Virus record (IMG/VR): IMGVR_UViG_3300044833_000182
Span: 1 to 64,000 of that record
Origin: a virus
Length of the DNA stretch: 64,000 bases
Reading direction: 5' to 3' (one strand)
This document shows, in pieces, positions 16,572-25,885 of the stretch (position 1 is the first letter of the stretch; each line of letters begins with the position of its first letter). A program made the translations under genes and the position numbers. A model generated the notes under the pieces. That model did not search any database, was not told the origin of the DNA, and saw only the letters and a list, made by a program, of their open reading frames with translations.

Positions 16572-16913
16572 ATGGCTGGATTGCTGATTCTGGACGGGTT
16601 CACCCTGACGGCAAAGATCGCGGCCCGCGGCCCGTGGCCGGCGCTGACGTGTCGCTATCGCGTCGCCTTGCCCGCGGCGGTTATGACCTACTCGGAGGAT
16701 TCCCGGCCGTCCGCTGCCGCCCGCATGGCGGCGACTGTCAAACTGCTTGCCGACCATCTCGCTTCATGGGACGTGACAGACGACAAGGGGGAGGTTCTCC
16801 CGGTGACGGCTACGAACCTGCGCCGGGTGCCGATGGCGTACCTCGACGAGTTGGTCAACCATGTTTCCGGATATTCAAGCTCTGCTCAGGAGGAAGACGC
16901 AAAAAACTCCTGA
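16572..16913 (+). CDS. Tail assembly chaperone, short form (gpG-like)
   Basis: 113 residues from ATG 16572 behind GAGGAGGG. Occupies the place of lambda gpG, between tube and tape measure genes. Start MAGLLILDGFTLTAKI; then a DDKGEVLPVT region. Ends DAKNS at 16911-16913, five bases after a slippery heptamer; a fraction of ribosomes is expected to change frame there and make the longer form. These proteins chaperone the tape measure during tail assembly. Confidence 0.75.
   Translation: MAGLLILDGFTLTAKIAARGPWPALTCRYRVALPAAVMTYSEDSRPSAAARMAATVKLLADHLASWDVTDDKGEVLPVTATNLRRVPMAYLDELVNHVSGYSSSAQEEDAKNS
16901..16907 (+). promoter_or_regulatory. -1 ribosomal frameshift site A-AAA-AAC
   Basis: In the frame of the chaperone gene the bases read GCA AAA AAC TCC TGA. 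The heptamer A AAA AAC (16901-16907) is the classic -1 slippery type (X XXY YYZ), four bases before the zero-frame stop. After a -1 slip the reading continues CTC CTG ACG ACG with no stop until 17305. This matches the G/GT arrangement of many tailed phages. Confidence 0.8.
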
Positions 16914-17305
16914 CGACGGTGGTGATTCAGCGCTTCCACCCGGAATTCGCCGGGCGCACCTGTGCGGATTGCAAGCGCTGGCTCTACCGTCCCGACGGCT
17001 CAAAGATGGTTCGCGGCCGGCCGCAAGACGGCGGCCTACCTCTGGCCCGGCCGCCCGGACAACCGACGCCGTGCCATGAATGTCCGAAGGTTCCCGATGA
17101 CGCGCCGGAACGGACCAGCCACTACGCGATCGAGCCGAGCGAAAAGAGTAAACAAGCGTATCAGCACTACCTGGAGTGCGCGGCCGTGGGAAACTTTCCA
17201 GACGATCCGCTGGTCAAATGCAACGCCCGGATTATCCGGCAGGTGGAGCAGGCGTGGGAGCGGGCGCCGCTGCAACGGTTGCTGGCGCTGCTGACGAGGG
17301 CTTGA
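16907..17305 (+). CDS. Tail assembly chaperone extension (gpT-like), made by frameshift
   Basis: Open in the -1 frame from the slip site to 17305; no convincing independent start, so expected only as a fusion of about 244 residues (112 from the short form plus 132). The extension begins LLTTVVIQRFHPEFAGRTC and has candidate zinc pairs, CADCKRW and PCHECPK, then a helical end (KQAYQHYLECAAVGNFP; VEQAWERAPLQRLLALL). Joins the tape measure gene almost without a gap, consistent with the T domain binding the tape measure. Confidence 0.75.
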   Translation, partial: LLTTVVIQRFHPEFAGRTCADCKRWLYRPDGSKMVRGRPQDGGLPLARPPGQPTPCHECPKVPDDAPERTSHYAIEPSEKSKQAYQHYLECAAVGNFPDDPLVKCNARIIRQVEQAWERAPLQRLLALLTRA

Positions 17306-17306
17306 G

Positions 17307-18866
17307 ATGGCGACGCTGCAAGACCTTATCGACGCAACGCACGGCGTGGCCGCGAGCGTACAGACGCTCGACAAGCGCATTGCCGAATCGCCGCTGATGA
17401 AGGCGGCAGGCCCTCCCCCCGGTGCAGCGCCATCGTGGATGACTTCTCTGCCCAGCGCCTTTCAGCAAGCCGGCAGCGGCCTCGGTGGTATCGCTGGGCT
17501 GGCCGGGAAGGGATTGGGGCAGGCACTGGGAGGCGCTGCCGGGGCAGGAGCGGCCGGGGCTGCCGGCGCGACTTACCTTGCTGCCACGGAAGCGATCGGC
17601 AAGACGGCGCAGGCGATGGAGATATTCGGCAATGGAGCACTGACGAGTCAGCAGAAGATGGATCGCTTCGCCTCGGAATTCGTCCCCGGGGCGCGGGCGC
17701 TGATCGAGTTCCGCGACGCGCTGAGCGGGACAAACGAGGCGATCCGCAAGGCGAAGGTGGAGTACCAGTTTCGCGGTCTGGAACAGCAGAGTCAGTTTCG
17801 CCAGCGTCAGGTGGTGTTGCAGGGGGCGGCAGACGTTGCCCTGCAAACCGGTCGAGCAACAGCCTTCGGGGCAATCCCTGTTGCCCCGACGCCTCTTGGA
17901 GATCGGGCGAGTTGGCAAGGCGATTTGGCGCACCAAGAAGCGCTGAGAAGAATGGAGAGGCAGGACGAGATCGCCCGTGCCCGTGCCGAAGTTGGCGGAG
18001 CGGGTGCTGCGCTGGAGGCGAGCCAGAAGCGCCTGGGCGGGCTGAAGGAGGAGGGGGCTGGCGCACAAGGGGAACTGGATCGCCAGATGCGCCGGCTGAA
18101 GTTTGAGCAAGGCAGAGAGCAGGACACTCCCGAGTCACGCGCGCGGATGGCCGGAGCGTATCGTCACTTCGGGGCCGGCCGGAACGAGGCTGACTTTCTC
18201 GCCAGGATCGGCGGCGGGAACATCGAAAACAAGGCGGGCATCGTTGGCGCCGGCCTCAAGGCGCAGTCGGCCGCCGTGGACGCGGCGAACGCCGAGAAGC
18301 TGATTCAGGGTGAGATCGTCAGACAAAAGGAGCTGGGCGTTCAATTCGCCGAGAAGGAAAGCGCCTTGCGGAAGGCGCAGATCGGTGCGGCCCGCGAGGA
18401 GTTGAGCATCCTCAAGAACCGTGCATCCCTCCTCTCCACGCAAGCCGTTCGTGCGGGTGGAATGCAGGAGTGGGAAGGGCAGCAGAGTTTGCAGGCCGCG
18501 CGGTTCATCAAGGAACACGGCCTTGGCGCTGCGCCGGCTTTCATCCAACAGCAAGCCGGGGCGGCTTTCCCCGAGTGGCTGGCCAAGGAACGTGAGAAGT
18601 ACGGCCAGACGGTCGGGTGGCACAAGGAAGGAGTGGCGGAAGGGTTCGGCTTGAAGGGCGATCTGAAAGAGGCGCGTGCGGCAGAGGCGAAGGTGAGTAC
18701 GGAGGTTCGTATCGCGGTCAACCTCGACACGGCCATCCTGGCAAGGGAAACCGCAGCGGCGCTCACCGGCTTCGTGCGCGAGATGATCCTGAGCATCAAG
18801 GCAGAGATGGGCGACCTGAAGAAGGCGATGGAGGCGGGGAATATCGTTCGCAACCGGGGCGGGTGA
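17307..18866 (+). CDS. Tape measure protein
   Basis: 519 residues, the longest tail gene before the hub, directly behind the chaperones as in siphoviruses. Gly/Ala-rich hydrophobic stretch at 55-95 (GGIAGLAGKGLGQALGG.. TYLAATEA), then a long charged helix-rich region (FRGLEQQSQFRQRQVV; ALRRMERQDEIARARAEVGG; AREELSILKNR) and a helical end. It sets tail length and is threaded through the tube. The size is small, so a short tail (by the usual 1.5 angstrom-per-residue rule) is expected. Confidence 0.7.
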   Translation: MATLQDLIDATHGVAASVQTLDKRIAESPLMKAAGPPPGAAPSWMTSLPSAFQQAGSGLGGIAGLAGKGLGQALGGAAGAGAAGAAGATYLAATEAIGKTAQAMEIFGNGALTSQQKMDRFASEFVPGARALIEFRDALSGTNEAIRKAKVEYQFRGLEQQSQFRQRQVVLQGAADVALQTGRATAFGAIPVAPTPLGDRASWQGDLAHQEALRRMERQDEIARARAEVGGAGAALEASQKRLGGLKEEGAGAQGELDRQMRRLKFEQGREQDTPESRARMAGAYRHFGAGRNEADFLARIGGGNIENKAGIVGAGLKAQSAAVDAANAEKLIQGEIVRQKELGVQFAEKESALRKAQIGAAREELSILKNRASLLSTQAVRAGGMQEWEGQQSLQAARFIKEHGLGAAPAFIQQQAGAAFPEWLAKEREKYGQTVGWHKEGVAEGFGLKGDLKEARAAEAKVSTEVRIAVNLDTAILARETAAALTGFVREMILSIKAEMGDLKKAMEAGNIVRNRGG

Positions 18867-18883
18867 TCAATGCTGGAGACGTG

Positions 18884-19492
18884 TTATTTCTTGACGCCCA
18901 TTCTGCGACAGGTATCCAGGAACAGCGGTTCCTTCCAGAGTTCGTAGGCGTCCGCGTCAAGACCACAGGCCTTGCGAAAGTATTCGGCAAGCTTGAGGGA
19001 GTTGAACGACCGTTCCTTATCTCTTTGGACGATGCCGATTACCCCAAGGCGATAGGCAACCTCAAGGAGAAGGAGTTTTTGCTCATGGGTTGGCGAGGCA
19101 GGCTTGTCGGCAAGGGCGTAACTGATGGCTGCTGCGGCTTCTTCCGTCTTGCCTTGATCGAGCAATGCGAGACCCTCCGCAAGGCGCCGTCGCGACTTTT
19201 CCTCCCACTCTTTGTTGGGGTGTAGCGGGACGGGTGGTTTGACGGGCGGCTCAGCCTTTACGGGCGCCGGTTTCACGGCTGGCGGGATTCTGGGCTTGCC
19301 AGCAACGACCGGCGGCGGCGCAGAGCGAGAGAGGAAGATGTAGGCGATGCTCCCGCCCACGCCCAGCGCCAGGAGCAGGGCAATCACGGCAAGGAGCCAG
19401 ACCGCAGCGGAAGGGCCACCGCTTTTAGGCCGGCGGCGACGAGGGAGCGATTCCTCCTCCGGTTCGGTGAAGTCAAGCGGGTTGTCGGGCAT
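18884..19492 (-). CDS. Membrane protein with C-terminal helical (TPR-like) domain, moron
   Basis: 202 residues on the minus strand between two tail genes. Start ATG 19492 is chosen for GGAGG eight bases upstream. The N-terminus is charged (MPDNPLDFTEPEEESLPRRR), then one strong transmembrane helix near residues 30-52 (AAVWLLAVIALLLALGVGG), a Pro/Lys linker (PVKAEPPVKPPVPLH) and a helical domain (RLAEGLALLDQGKTEEAAAA; VIGIVQRDKERSFNS) resembling TPR units. The style is that of a Gemmata host membrane protein. Opposite orientation to the late operon and host-like composition suggest an acquired gene, maybe active in the lysogen. Confidence 0.7.
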   Translation of the reverse strand: MPDNPLDFTEPEEESLPRRRRPKSGGPSAAVWLLAVIALLLALGVGGSIAYIFLSRSAPPPVVAGKPRIPPAVKPAPVKAEPPVKPPVPLHPNKEWEEKSRRRLAEGLALLDQGKTEEAAAAISYALADKPASPTHEQKLLLLEVAYRLGVIGIVQRDKERSFNSLKLAEYFRKACGLDADAYELWKEPLFLDTCRRMGVKK

Positions 19493-19585
19493 CGCAGCGG
19501 CCTCCAGGGGTGTACAGGTCCACTGACATGATCGGGCGCCGCAGGACGGCAGGCAAGGGAAAAGAGGATCGAGGCGTGACAGGTC

Positions 19586-20305
19586 ATGCAGTTGAAGTGC
19601 GGCAACTATGCGTTCGACCCGAATTCCACCCTCCTGACGGGCGAAGTGGAGACGTTGTGGAACGCCGGGGGCCAGCCTTACGCTCAGAAAAGGAGCTTGC
19701 ACGTCCAGGGGTATATCAACGTCAACGGGCAGGACGACGCCATCCAGAAGGTAAGCGCCCTGGCAACGGCGCTTGCCGTGCCGTTTCAGGACATTATCTT
19801 TTTCGCCGACGACGGGACGCCGACGGAATTGCGCCTCCAGAACATCGGCAGCATCACGGGGGTTCACGTCCGGGACCTGAAGTTTCCCGAGACGAAAGGG
19901 CCCGAGTACGTCTCGATCCGGAGTTTCGAGTTCCGCGCGGAAGCGGAATACCCGCTGCAAGGCAGCAGTATTCTTTTGCTATTGTTCAAGGAGACGCTGA
20001 CCTTCTGGGGGGGCGGGCCGATTTACAAGCACCGCATGGCGATCAACGGGCCGCCGCAGAAGCAGCTCGTCTACCCCCAGAGCGTGTATTACGCGACGCA
20101 GACGGGCGAGTTGACGGGCTACATCACCGCCCGGCTTCCCCCCGGCCCCATCTGGCCGAGCGCCCTGATGCACGCCCCGCGCAAGACCGATGCGGCGCCG
20201 GAGCGGCGCAGCTTCGGGAACTACTCGGGCGAGAAGATCACCTGGCAATACGACTTCGAGAGCGCCGCGCCGCTGGTTGCCAGGCCCAATTTTTGGATAA
20301 AGTAG
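19586..20305 (+). CDS. Distal tail-type protein
   Basis: 239 residues, starting at ATG 19586 (weak ribosome site) in the region after the tape measure where distal tail proteins lie. Beta-rich: MQLKCGNYAFDPNSTLL, KRSLHVQGYINVNGQDD, then EYVSIRSFEFRAEAEYPLQG. No sequence family is firmly recognised; position and strand-rich pattern are the basis. Confidence 0.5.
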   Translation: MQLKCGNYAFDPNSTLLTGEVETLWNAGGQPYAQKRSLHVQGYINVNGQDDAIQKVSALATALAVPFQDIIFFADDGTPTELRLQNIGSITGVHVRDLKFPETKGPEYVSIRSFEFRAEAEYPLQGSSILLLLFKETLTFWGGGPIYKHRMAINGPPQKQLVYPQSVYYATQTGELTGYITARLPPGPIWPSALMHAPRKTDAAPERRSFGNYSGEKITWQYDFESAAPLVARPNFWIK

Positions 20306-20312
20306 GTGGCAA

Positions 20313-20609
20313 ATGAAGACGCGCGTCGAGATCGAGGAATGGGCAACGGCGCTGCGGCATCAGGTTCAGCAACTGGAGTGGCAAAAGCTGTCGCTGGGCG
20401 ATCGGCGAGATGCGGACGGACTTGATGACCTTGAAGAGTTGCTTGCCGCGCGACGATCGCGGCTCGAAGTCCTGGAGTGGATGCTTGCTCCGTCGCTGCG
20501 TCTGGCTCCCGACAACAGCCTGACGATGCACGAGATGGAGCAGCGGATCAAGAGGAGCATTGACGAGATGGTCGCGAAACTGATTGCCGAAATCAAGGCG
20601 AGGGCGTGA
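20313..20609 (+). CDS. Hypothetical coiled-coil protein
   Basis: 98 residues, almost all helical with heptad-like spacing (EEWATALRHQVQQLEWQKL; LEELLAARRSRLEVLEWML; MEQRIKRSIDEMVAKLIAE). Small coiled-coil proteins in tail clusters can act as assembly adaptors; function not shown by the sequence. Confidence 0.5.
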   Translation: MKTRVEIEEWATALRHQVQQLEWQKLSLGDRRDADGLDDLEELLAARRSRLEVLEWMLAPSLRLAPDNSLTMHEMEQRIKRSIDEMVAKLIAEIKARA

Positions 20610-20610
20610 C

Positions 20611-22197
20611 ATGGCCATCATAAGTTGGCGCGGGGACGCCGCTGCGGTGGCCAAGGTGGTCAATTTGACCGTCGGCGGCCAGCCTCTGCCCGGCGACGTG
20701 TTCGCCGTGCCGATGAACGGCAAGACCGTCCAGTACGTCGAAGGCGCGACGGCCACAATCGCCGACGTGGTCGCGGGCCTGCAAACGGCGCTTGCCGCTA
20801 GCGTGATCGCGGAGTTCCAGGAGGTGACGTGGACCGCGGCTAGCCCTGCCGTCGCCGGCACGGCCGCCGCCGCTGGCGTTCCCTTCACGGTTTCCTCGCT
20901 GGTGCTGACGCCGGCCAACCTCGCCGTGCCCGTACAGAGCGCGACCAGCGGTACAACAGGCGGGACGTTGACGAACGGCACGACGTATTTTTACGTCGTG
21001 ACCGCCACAAACTCAAATGGGGAAACGACTAAGAGCAACCAGCAGTCCTACGCGGCGACCACGCTGAACCCAACGGCAGTGCTGACGTGGGCAGTGGTTC
21101 CCGGAGCGGCCGGCTACAAGGTCTACCGCAGCACGACGAGCAACACTTACGGGGCAACTTCGCTGCTCGCCACGATCGGTAGCGGCGCGACCGTGACTTA
21201 CAACGACACCGGCACGGCGACCGGAGCAGGCCAGCCACCGGGATCGAACGGCGCGAGCAGTACGGCGACCTTCGTTCTCTCGACGCCGACGGCCAGCAGC
21301 GGGCCGAACGACGTGAGCGTACCGGCGAACTACAGCACGGGCAGCCTGCCCGTCAACGGCGATTCGCTCTACATCCAAAACACGGCCAGCAGCCTGCTCT
21401 ACGGCCTGTCGGCGCTGTCGGGGGTGACGCTAACGCTGCTGGTGATCGACAGCACGTTCACCGGAACGATTGGCCTGCCGCAGTGGAACACGCTGGGATA
21501 TTGGGAGTACCGACCTCTCTATTTCCAGGTGGGGGCAACGACGTTCAACGTCCTGCCCGGTCCGGGCGGCGGCAGCGGCTTCAAGCAGATCAACCTGGGA
21601 AGCGTCCAGACCACGGCGAATGTCGCCGACGTGGGCACACCAGGGCAGCAGGGCCGGCCGGCGCTCACGCTGCTGGGGACGCATGCAGCCAACGTGCTGA
21701 ACCTCACCCAAGGCAACGTGGGTTCCGCGATCGACCCGGGCGATGTCAGCACCTGGGTAACGGTGAACATCGGCTACCAGTCGAGCCAGCCCAATGACGT
21801 GACGCTCTTGCTCGGGAGCGGCTGTACGCTCACGACCATTAACCAGGACGGCGGCAACCTGACCTACCAGTCGGCGCTGACTACCTACCTGGGGTATGCG
21901 GGGAAATGCAAAGTCCTGGGAACCGCCGCAACTACCATCCTGAATGCTCAGAGCGCAATGGTGTCCTACCAGAGCAGTGGCACGGTGACGACGGCGACGG
22001 CCGGCGCAAGCGGGACGATTGATTGCTCGCCAGACCCCCGCGGCCGGATATTCACCAACACCACGATTTACGGGGAACTGATCGATCCTGACCACACGGT
22101 GACTCACACCAATCCGGTTAGTTGCCCGAACGGCATCGGCGGACCGAACGGCGCAACGATCAACTGGGGCACGAATTTCTCGATCCAGAGGAGTTGA
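20611..22197 (+). CDS. Tail appendage/fibre protein with Fn3-like domain
   Basis: 528 residues, starting at ATG 20611, two bases after the previous stop. The N-terminal 100 residues form a DUF-like beta domain. Residues about 110-190 match an Fn3-type repeat: NGTTYFYVVTATNSNGE, AVVPGAAGYKVYRSTT. The C-terminal 320 residues are Thr/Ser/Gly-rich, a typical extended fibre sequence. Low in Lys and Cys, consistent with a surface role. Likely a tail adhesion or appendage protein. Confidence 0.6.
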   Translation: MAIISWRGDAAAVAKVVNLTVGGQPLPGDVFAVPMNGKTVQYVEGATATIADVVAGLQTALAASVIAEFQEVTWTAASPAVAGTAAAAGVPFTVSSLVLTPANLAVPVQSATSGTTGGTLTNGTTYFYVVTATNSNGETTKSNQQSYAATTLNPTAVLTWAVVPGAAGYKVYRSTTSNTYGATSLLATIGSGATVTYNDTGTATGAGQPPGSNGASSTATFVLSTPTASSGPNDVSVPANYSTGSLPVNGDSLYIQNTASSLLYGLSALSGVTLTLLVIDSTFTGTIGLPQWNTLGYWEYRPLYFQVGATTFNVLPGPGGGSGFKQINLGSVQTTANVADVGTPGQQGRPALTLLGTHAANVLNLTQGNVGSAIDPGDVSTWVTVNIGYQSSQPNDVTLLLGSGCTLTTINQDGGNLTYQSALTTYLGYAGKCKVLGTAATTILNAQSAMVSYQSSGTVTTATAGASGTIDCSPDPRGRIFTNTTIYGELIDPDHTVTHTNPVSCPNGIGGPNGATINWGTNFSIQRS

Positions 22198-22198
22198 C

Positions 22199-22411
22199 AT
22201 GGAAGAGTTGCTGAAAGAGCTGGGGAAAAGGTATTCCCGTCTCACGGTGGAAAGCATAACGATTCGCGGCGATGGAAAAGAGCCGGTTGAGATCGACGTG
22301 GATTTCATCGAGCCTTGCACCTGTTCGCCCGAATGCCCTCCTGCCTGTCGCGGCGGTTGCGGCTCCAAGGGTTGTCTTCAAGCGTACAGCGACTTTCTCA
22401 GTGGAGAGTAA
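22199..22411 (+). CDS. Cys-rich small protein
   Basis: 70 residues. Two parts: a beta-like N-terminus (LTVESITIRGDG) and a dense cysteine cluster, CTCSPECPPACRGGCGSKGC, with eight Cys in about 20 residues, which could bind metal or form disulfides. Lies between two tail genes. Unknown role. Confidence 0.5.
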   Translation: MEELLKELGKRYSRLTVESITIRGDGKEPVEIDVDFIEPCTCSPECPPACRGGCGSKGCLQAYSDFLSGE

Positions 22412-22413
22412 TC

Positions 22414-24273
22414 GTGGCTCGCGGCGGCGTCATTCATGGCACAGTCTCTTTTCCCGGCGTTATTGCCGTGGAAAGTGCTACCTATACCATCTCACATGGT
22501 GTAAGTCCAGGTACAGCCGTCCTGCGCGTGACGCCGCAGCCGACCTCGCCCGCCTCGTTCGGAACTCTCGTCATCAGCGACGGGCAAGGGACGATCGTGA
22601 TTCCCGGGTGCCGGCTGGACGCGCTCAAGACGCATCAGGACGAATCGGGCGTGTACTGGACGCTGGAGATCGTTGACCGGCGGTGGCGATGGCGGGAACT
22701 GGGCTCCCTCAGCGGGTGCTACAACCAACTCGACCCGTTCGGGAAGCTCATTCCCTGGACGATCCGCAGCCCAAAGGAACTGGCGACGATCTGCCTGGAA
22801 GCGATGGGCGAGACGAACTACATCCTCGACTTCCCGGCCGGGTTGAACTATCCCGGTCCGTTCACCAGCAGTCCAATAGTCAACATAACGGGGGCGAATC
22901 CTCCCGTAAACTGGGACGGCGTCCCCCCTGCACAGGCGCTGCAACAGCTTGCGGATCAATACAGCTTGAGGGTTATTTATCAGCTCGCGAAGGACCGCAT
23001 CCTCGTGTCTACTGCCGGCATCGGCGGCCCTCTGCCGAAGGGGAGCCTCCACCGGCAGGGGCCGTCGCTCAAGAGCCCGGAGACGCCGGACTCGATCGCC
23101 GTGCTGGGAGCGGCGACGAAGTATCAGGTGCGACTTGTATTCCGCGCCGTCGGGGAGGACTGGGACCACAGCTATCGACTGCTGGACGATCTGAGCTACG
23201 CGCCGTCGCAAAAAGAGGGTGGCTGGACGACGTGTTTTCCGCCGATGTTCAGCGTGGATCTGTCGGGCAAGAGCACGGCGGGAGTTCAGGCAACCGACCG
23301 TCTTACTGTCGCTGATGCGCTGAAACTGGCCCAGCGGTCGGTCTACAAGACCTACCAGCTCGTCAACGTCGCGGGGGACATGAGCCCTGGCATCGCCGTC
23401 CCCGGAATCACGGGTAGGCTGCTTCGCAAGGAACAGGTGATCCTGCAAGACACGCAGGTCGATCAGATCGTGCCCGCGGCGAACGACCCTGGGCTGATCG
23501 ACAAGGTGACTGGCCAGCCGATCACGGTGAACCTCTACAACGGCTACTCGCGGGACAAACCAGCGGCGGCCTACGGCGCGGCGCTGCTCAACGTGAATCA
23601 GGGCGTCTGGTACAAGAAGATCGCGGCAGCGGTCAACACCCGGTCCCAGGATCAGATTTTCGTTCCGTTCGCCCTGGACCCGGTGCGCTACTTGCTGACG
23701 TTCGGAGACTACGTCTTTCAGCAAGTCGATGGAAAGTGCTTCCCGCCGATCGTCCAGCTTCAAACGGGGATTCAGGTCCGCGATGCGCTGACCAACGCGC
23801 CCATTTGCTATTTCCAGGTGCTGCCGCTGGGCGCCGGTGCGGGGACCAATCCCAGAGTCTACAACCATCCCGACGTGCAGCTCAACATCACCTGCTCGTT
23901 CAACAGCGTCGGCATGCCGGAAGCCGTGCAGATTCTGGAGGCTGATCCGCTGCTGCGGGCCACTTCCTACCTTCAGGCGCACCTGCTGGAGTACCTGCCC
24001 TCAGGTGGGCAGATCCTCGATTATAACGGCATCATTCGCATCGACCTGGACGGGGCGATCCAGCAAGTCACTTGGAGCGTCGGCGACGACGGCGCAACCA
24101 CGACGGCGAGCGTCAACACCGAGCATTCGCCGTGGATTCCGCCGTATCCCGTGAGGCGGCGCGCGGAGTTCCTGCCGCCAGTCTTGCAGCCGCGGATCGG
24201 GGCGCCACGGGTGAACATGCCGGCGCCGGGCGCCGGTCCTGGCAGCGATTCGCTGTTTGGAGGAGGAGCATGA
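22414..24273 (+). CDS. Tail hub/baseplate protein
   Basis: 619 residues from GTG 22414. The start MARGGVIHGTVSFPGV and the pattern LRVTPQPTSPASFGTLVISD suggest a gpD/hub-type beta domain. Middle helical and mixed (AQALQQLADQYSLRVIYQL), and a long C-terminal region ends in a Gly/Pro-rich RVNMPAPGAGPGSDSLF. Its size and place, directly before fibre genes, fit the tail tip hub. The stop overlaps the next start (ATGA). Confidence 0.55.
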   Translation: MARGGVIHGTVSFPGVIAVESATYTISHGVSPGTAVLRVTPQPTSPASFGTLVISDGQGTIVIPGCRLDALKTHQDESGVYWTLEIVDRRWRWRELGSLSGCYNQLDPFGKLIPWTIRSPKELATICLEAMGETNYILDFPAGLNYPGPFTSSPIVNITGANPPVNWDGVPPAQALQQLADQYSLRVIYQLAKDRILVSTAGIGGPLPKGSLHRQGPSLKSPETPDSIAVLGAATKYQVRLVFRAVGEDWDHSYRLLDDLSYAPSQKEGGWTTCFPPMFSVDLSGKSTAGVQATDRLTVADALKLAQRSVYKTYQLVNVAGDMSPGIAVPGITGRLLRKEQVILQDTQVDQIVPAANDPGLIDKVTGQPITVNLYNGYSRDKPAAAYGAALLNVNQGVWYKKIAAAVNTRSQDQIFVPFALDPVRYLLTFGDYVFQQVDGKCFPPIVQLQTGIQVRDALTNAPICYFQVLPLGAGAGTNPRVYNHPDVQLNITCSFNSVGMPEAVQILEADPLLRATSYLQAHLLEYLPSGGQILDYNGIIRIDLDGAIQQVTWSVGDDGATTTASVNTEHSPWIPPYPVRRRAEFLPPVLQPRIGAPRVNMPAPGAGPGSDSLFGGGA

Positions 24274-25475
24274 TCCCCTCTCAGCAGCAGAATCACGGCC
24301 GGGGTTACACGCCGGAGATACGCTGGGTGGGCGTGAAGAACACCGACGCGACGGCCGCGCCACCATATGCCGTCATGGGCGTGACCGGGGTGAGCGACGA
24401 TGGGGCCGTGCTGGTTGCCAGGCCGACGGGCAACGCGCAGGCGTACCTGATCAACAGTGGCGGTACGATTGCGGCGGGGGCCTGCGGGCAGGGACACAAC
24501 ACCTATCCGGCCATCGTGGCCTATGACACGGACGCAACTCCACCGGCGGCCACGCAAACCTGGGGACCGGTTGCGAACTCGTGGACGCTGGACCCAACCG
24601 GCGCCGGCTTCATGATTCTCGGGGGAAGCAGTAGTGGCTTGACGACGGCGATGACGGAGGGCGGCGGCGGGAGTCTGAATGGGATGTGGTGGGTGCGCAT
24701 CCTTTGCGCTGCCGTTGGTCCCAGCGGCTACCCCGGGCTCGTGCAGAGCTACGACAGCGACACCGAGACCTACGAGGACGTCAACGGCGTCTCGGTGACG
24801 TTCTACCCCTCCATCACGAGCGGCGTCCACACGGTCACGCCCAGCAGCCTCACGGGGATCGCGATCGGCACGCCATTCATGCTGATCGACGGGCTGTGCA
24901 ACTCGCAGGTGATCACGCCCACGGCGATATCGGGGGCGAACTTCACGGCGAACTTCACGGATGCCGCGACGGCACACGGCATCAGCAGCGTCACGATGAC
25001 GAACCCCGGTAGCGGTTACGCTGGCAGCGGCATCCCGCCCACGGTGAGCTTCACGGGCGGCGGCGGCTCGGGCGCGACGGGAACGGCCGTCCTCGACGCG
25101 CTCACGTTGGACACAGTCGCCAGCGTAACCATCACGAATCCCGGGAAGGATTACACCAGCGTTCCCACGGTGGTTTTCAACAACAGCGGCACGTCGGGAT
25201 CTGGAGCGGCAGGCACGGCGGTCGTCAGCGGGCCGATCAAGATTTATCTCTCGGCGGTGTGGGTGCAGTTCGTGCCCGGCACGAGCCTGTTCACGCCCGC
25301 GGCGGTGGACGTGTCCCTCCCCGTGGTTCGCCTGGCGCGGCAAGAAGAGAACGCACCGGACGGGATCGCGGTGTACGTGGCGCCGGCCGGGCAGACGTTT
25401 ATCGCGAACTGCACGGACGGGAGCAGTTTCACCGTGTTTGATGGACGAATAGTTCAGAATACTCCGGCCCCATGA
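24270..25475 (+). CDS. Virion protein with tandem beta repeats
   Basis: 401 residues, starting with ATG in the GGAGGAGGAGC-ATGA overlap of the hub stop. Gly/Thr-rich. Two recognisable tandem repeats near residues 245-315: VTMTNPGSGYAGSG and VTITNPGKDYTSVPT, each followed by a V(S/V)F and GSGA-type turn. These repeats occur in many phage structural proteins. Probable tail surface protein. Confidence 0.55.
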   Translation: MIPSQQQNHGRGYTPEIRWVGVKNTDATAAPPYAVMGVTGVSDDGAVLVARPTGNAQAYLINSGGTIAAGACGQGHNTYPAIVAYDTDATPPAATQTWGPVANSWTLDPTGAGFMILGGSSSGLTTAMTEGGGGSLNGMWWVRILCAAVGPSGYPGLVQSYDSDTETYEDVNGVSVTFYPSITSGVHTVTPSSLTGIAIGTPFMLIDGLCNSQVITPTAISGANFTANFTDAATAHGISSVTMTNPGSGYAGSGIPPTVSFTGGGGSGATGTAVLDALTLDTVASVTITNPGKDYTSVPTVVFNNSGTSGSGAAGTAVVSGPIKIYLSAVWVQFVPGTSLFTPAAVDVSLPVVRLARQEENAPDGIAVYVAPAGQTFIANCTDGSSFTVFDGRIVQNTPAP

Positions 25476-25489
25476 GCCATTGATAAAGA

Positions 25490-25885
25490 ATGATACCAAT
25501 CATCAACGCCTGTTTGTGCGCAGGCCAGCCGGGACCGCCGAATCCCTGTCCCGGGCAGACGATACCCAATGGGCTCACGCTGACGGTGACGAATTATGGG
25601 GGGGCATGGAGTACCTCGACTCCTTTTGGGCCCATCGGAACGACGTATGCGATCACGGGTACACCCTACCTCTGGACGGCATCCGTTGGATCGCCCCCGC
25701 CGGGATCGCCGAATTTCAACCTCTACAGCGCCAACAGCCCGGGGACGGGAAATTGGGGATGGGACATGAACCTGACTGCCGGGCAGTTTACCTTTATCAG
25801 TTGCCCGCCGTCGCTCTTCCTGGGGCTGTTCTTTCAGTCGCCCTTCTCTGGTAGTGATTTCGCCGAGTTCACGGTGAGTCCATGA
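25490..25885 (+). CDS. Hypothetical tail-region protein
   Basis: 131 residues rich in Pro, Gly, Ser and aromatics (AGQPGPPNPCPGQTIPNG; TGNWGWDMNLTAGQ). Four Cys, one pair near the N-terminus (CLCAG). No family recognised. Probably secreted to the virion surface. Stop overlaps the next gene by ATGA. Confidence 0.5.
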   Translation: MIPIINACLCAGQPGPPNPCPGQTIPNGLTLTVTNYGGAWSTSTPFGPIGTTYAITGTPYLWTASVGSPPPGSPNFNLYSANSPGTGNWGWDMNLTAGQFTFISCPPSLFLGLFFQSPFSGSDFAEFTVSP

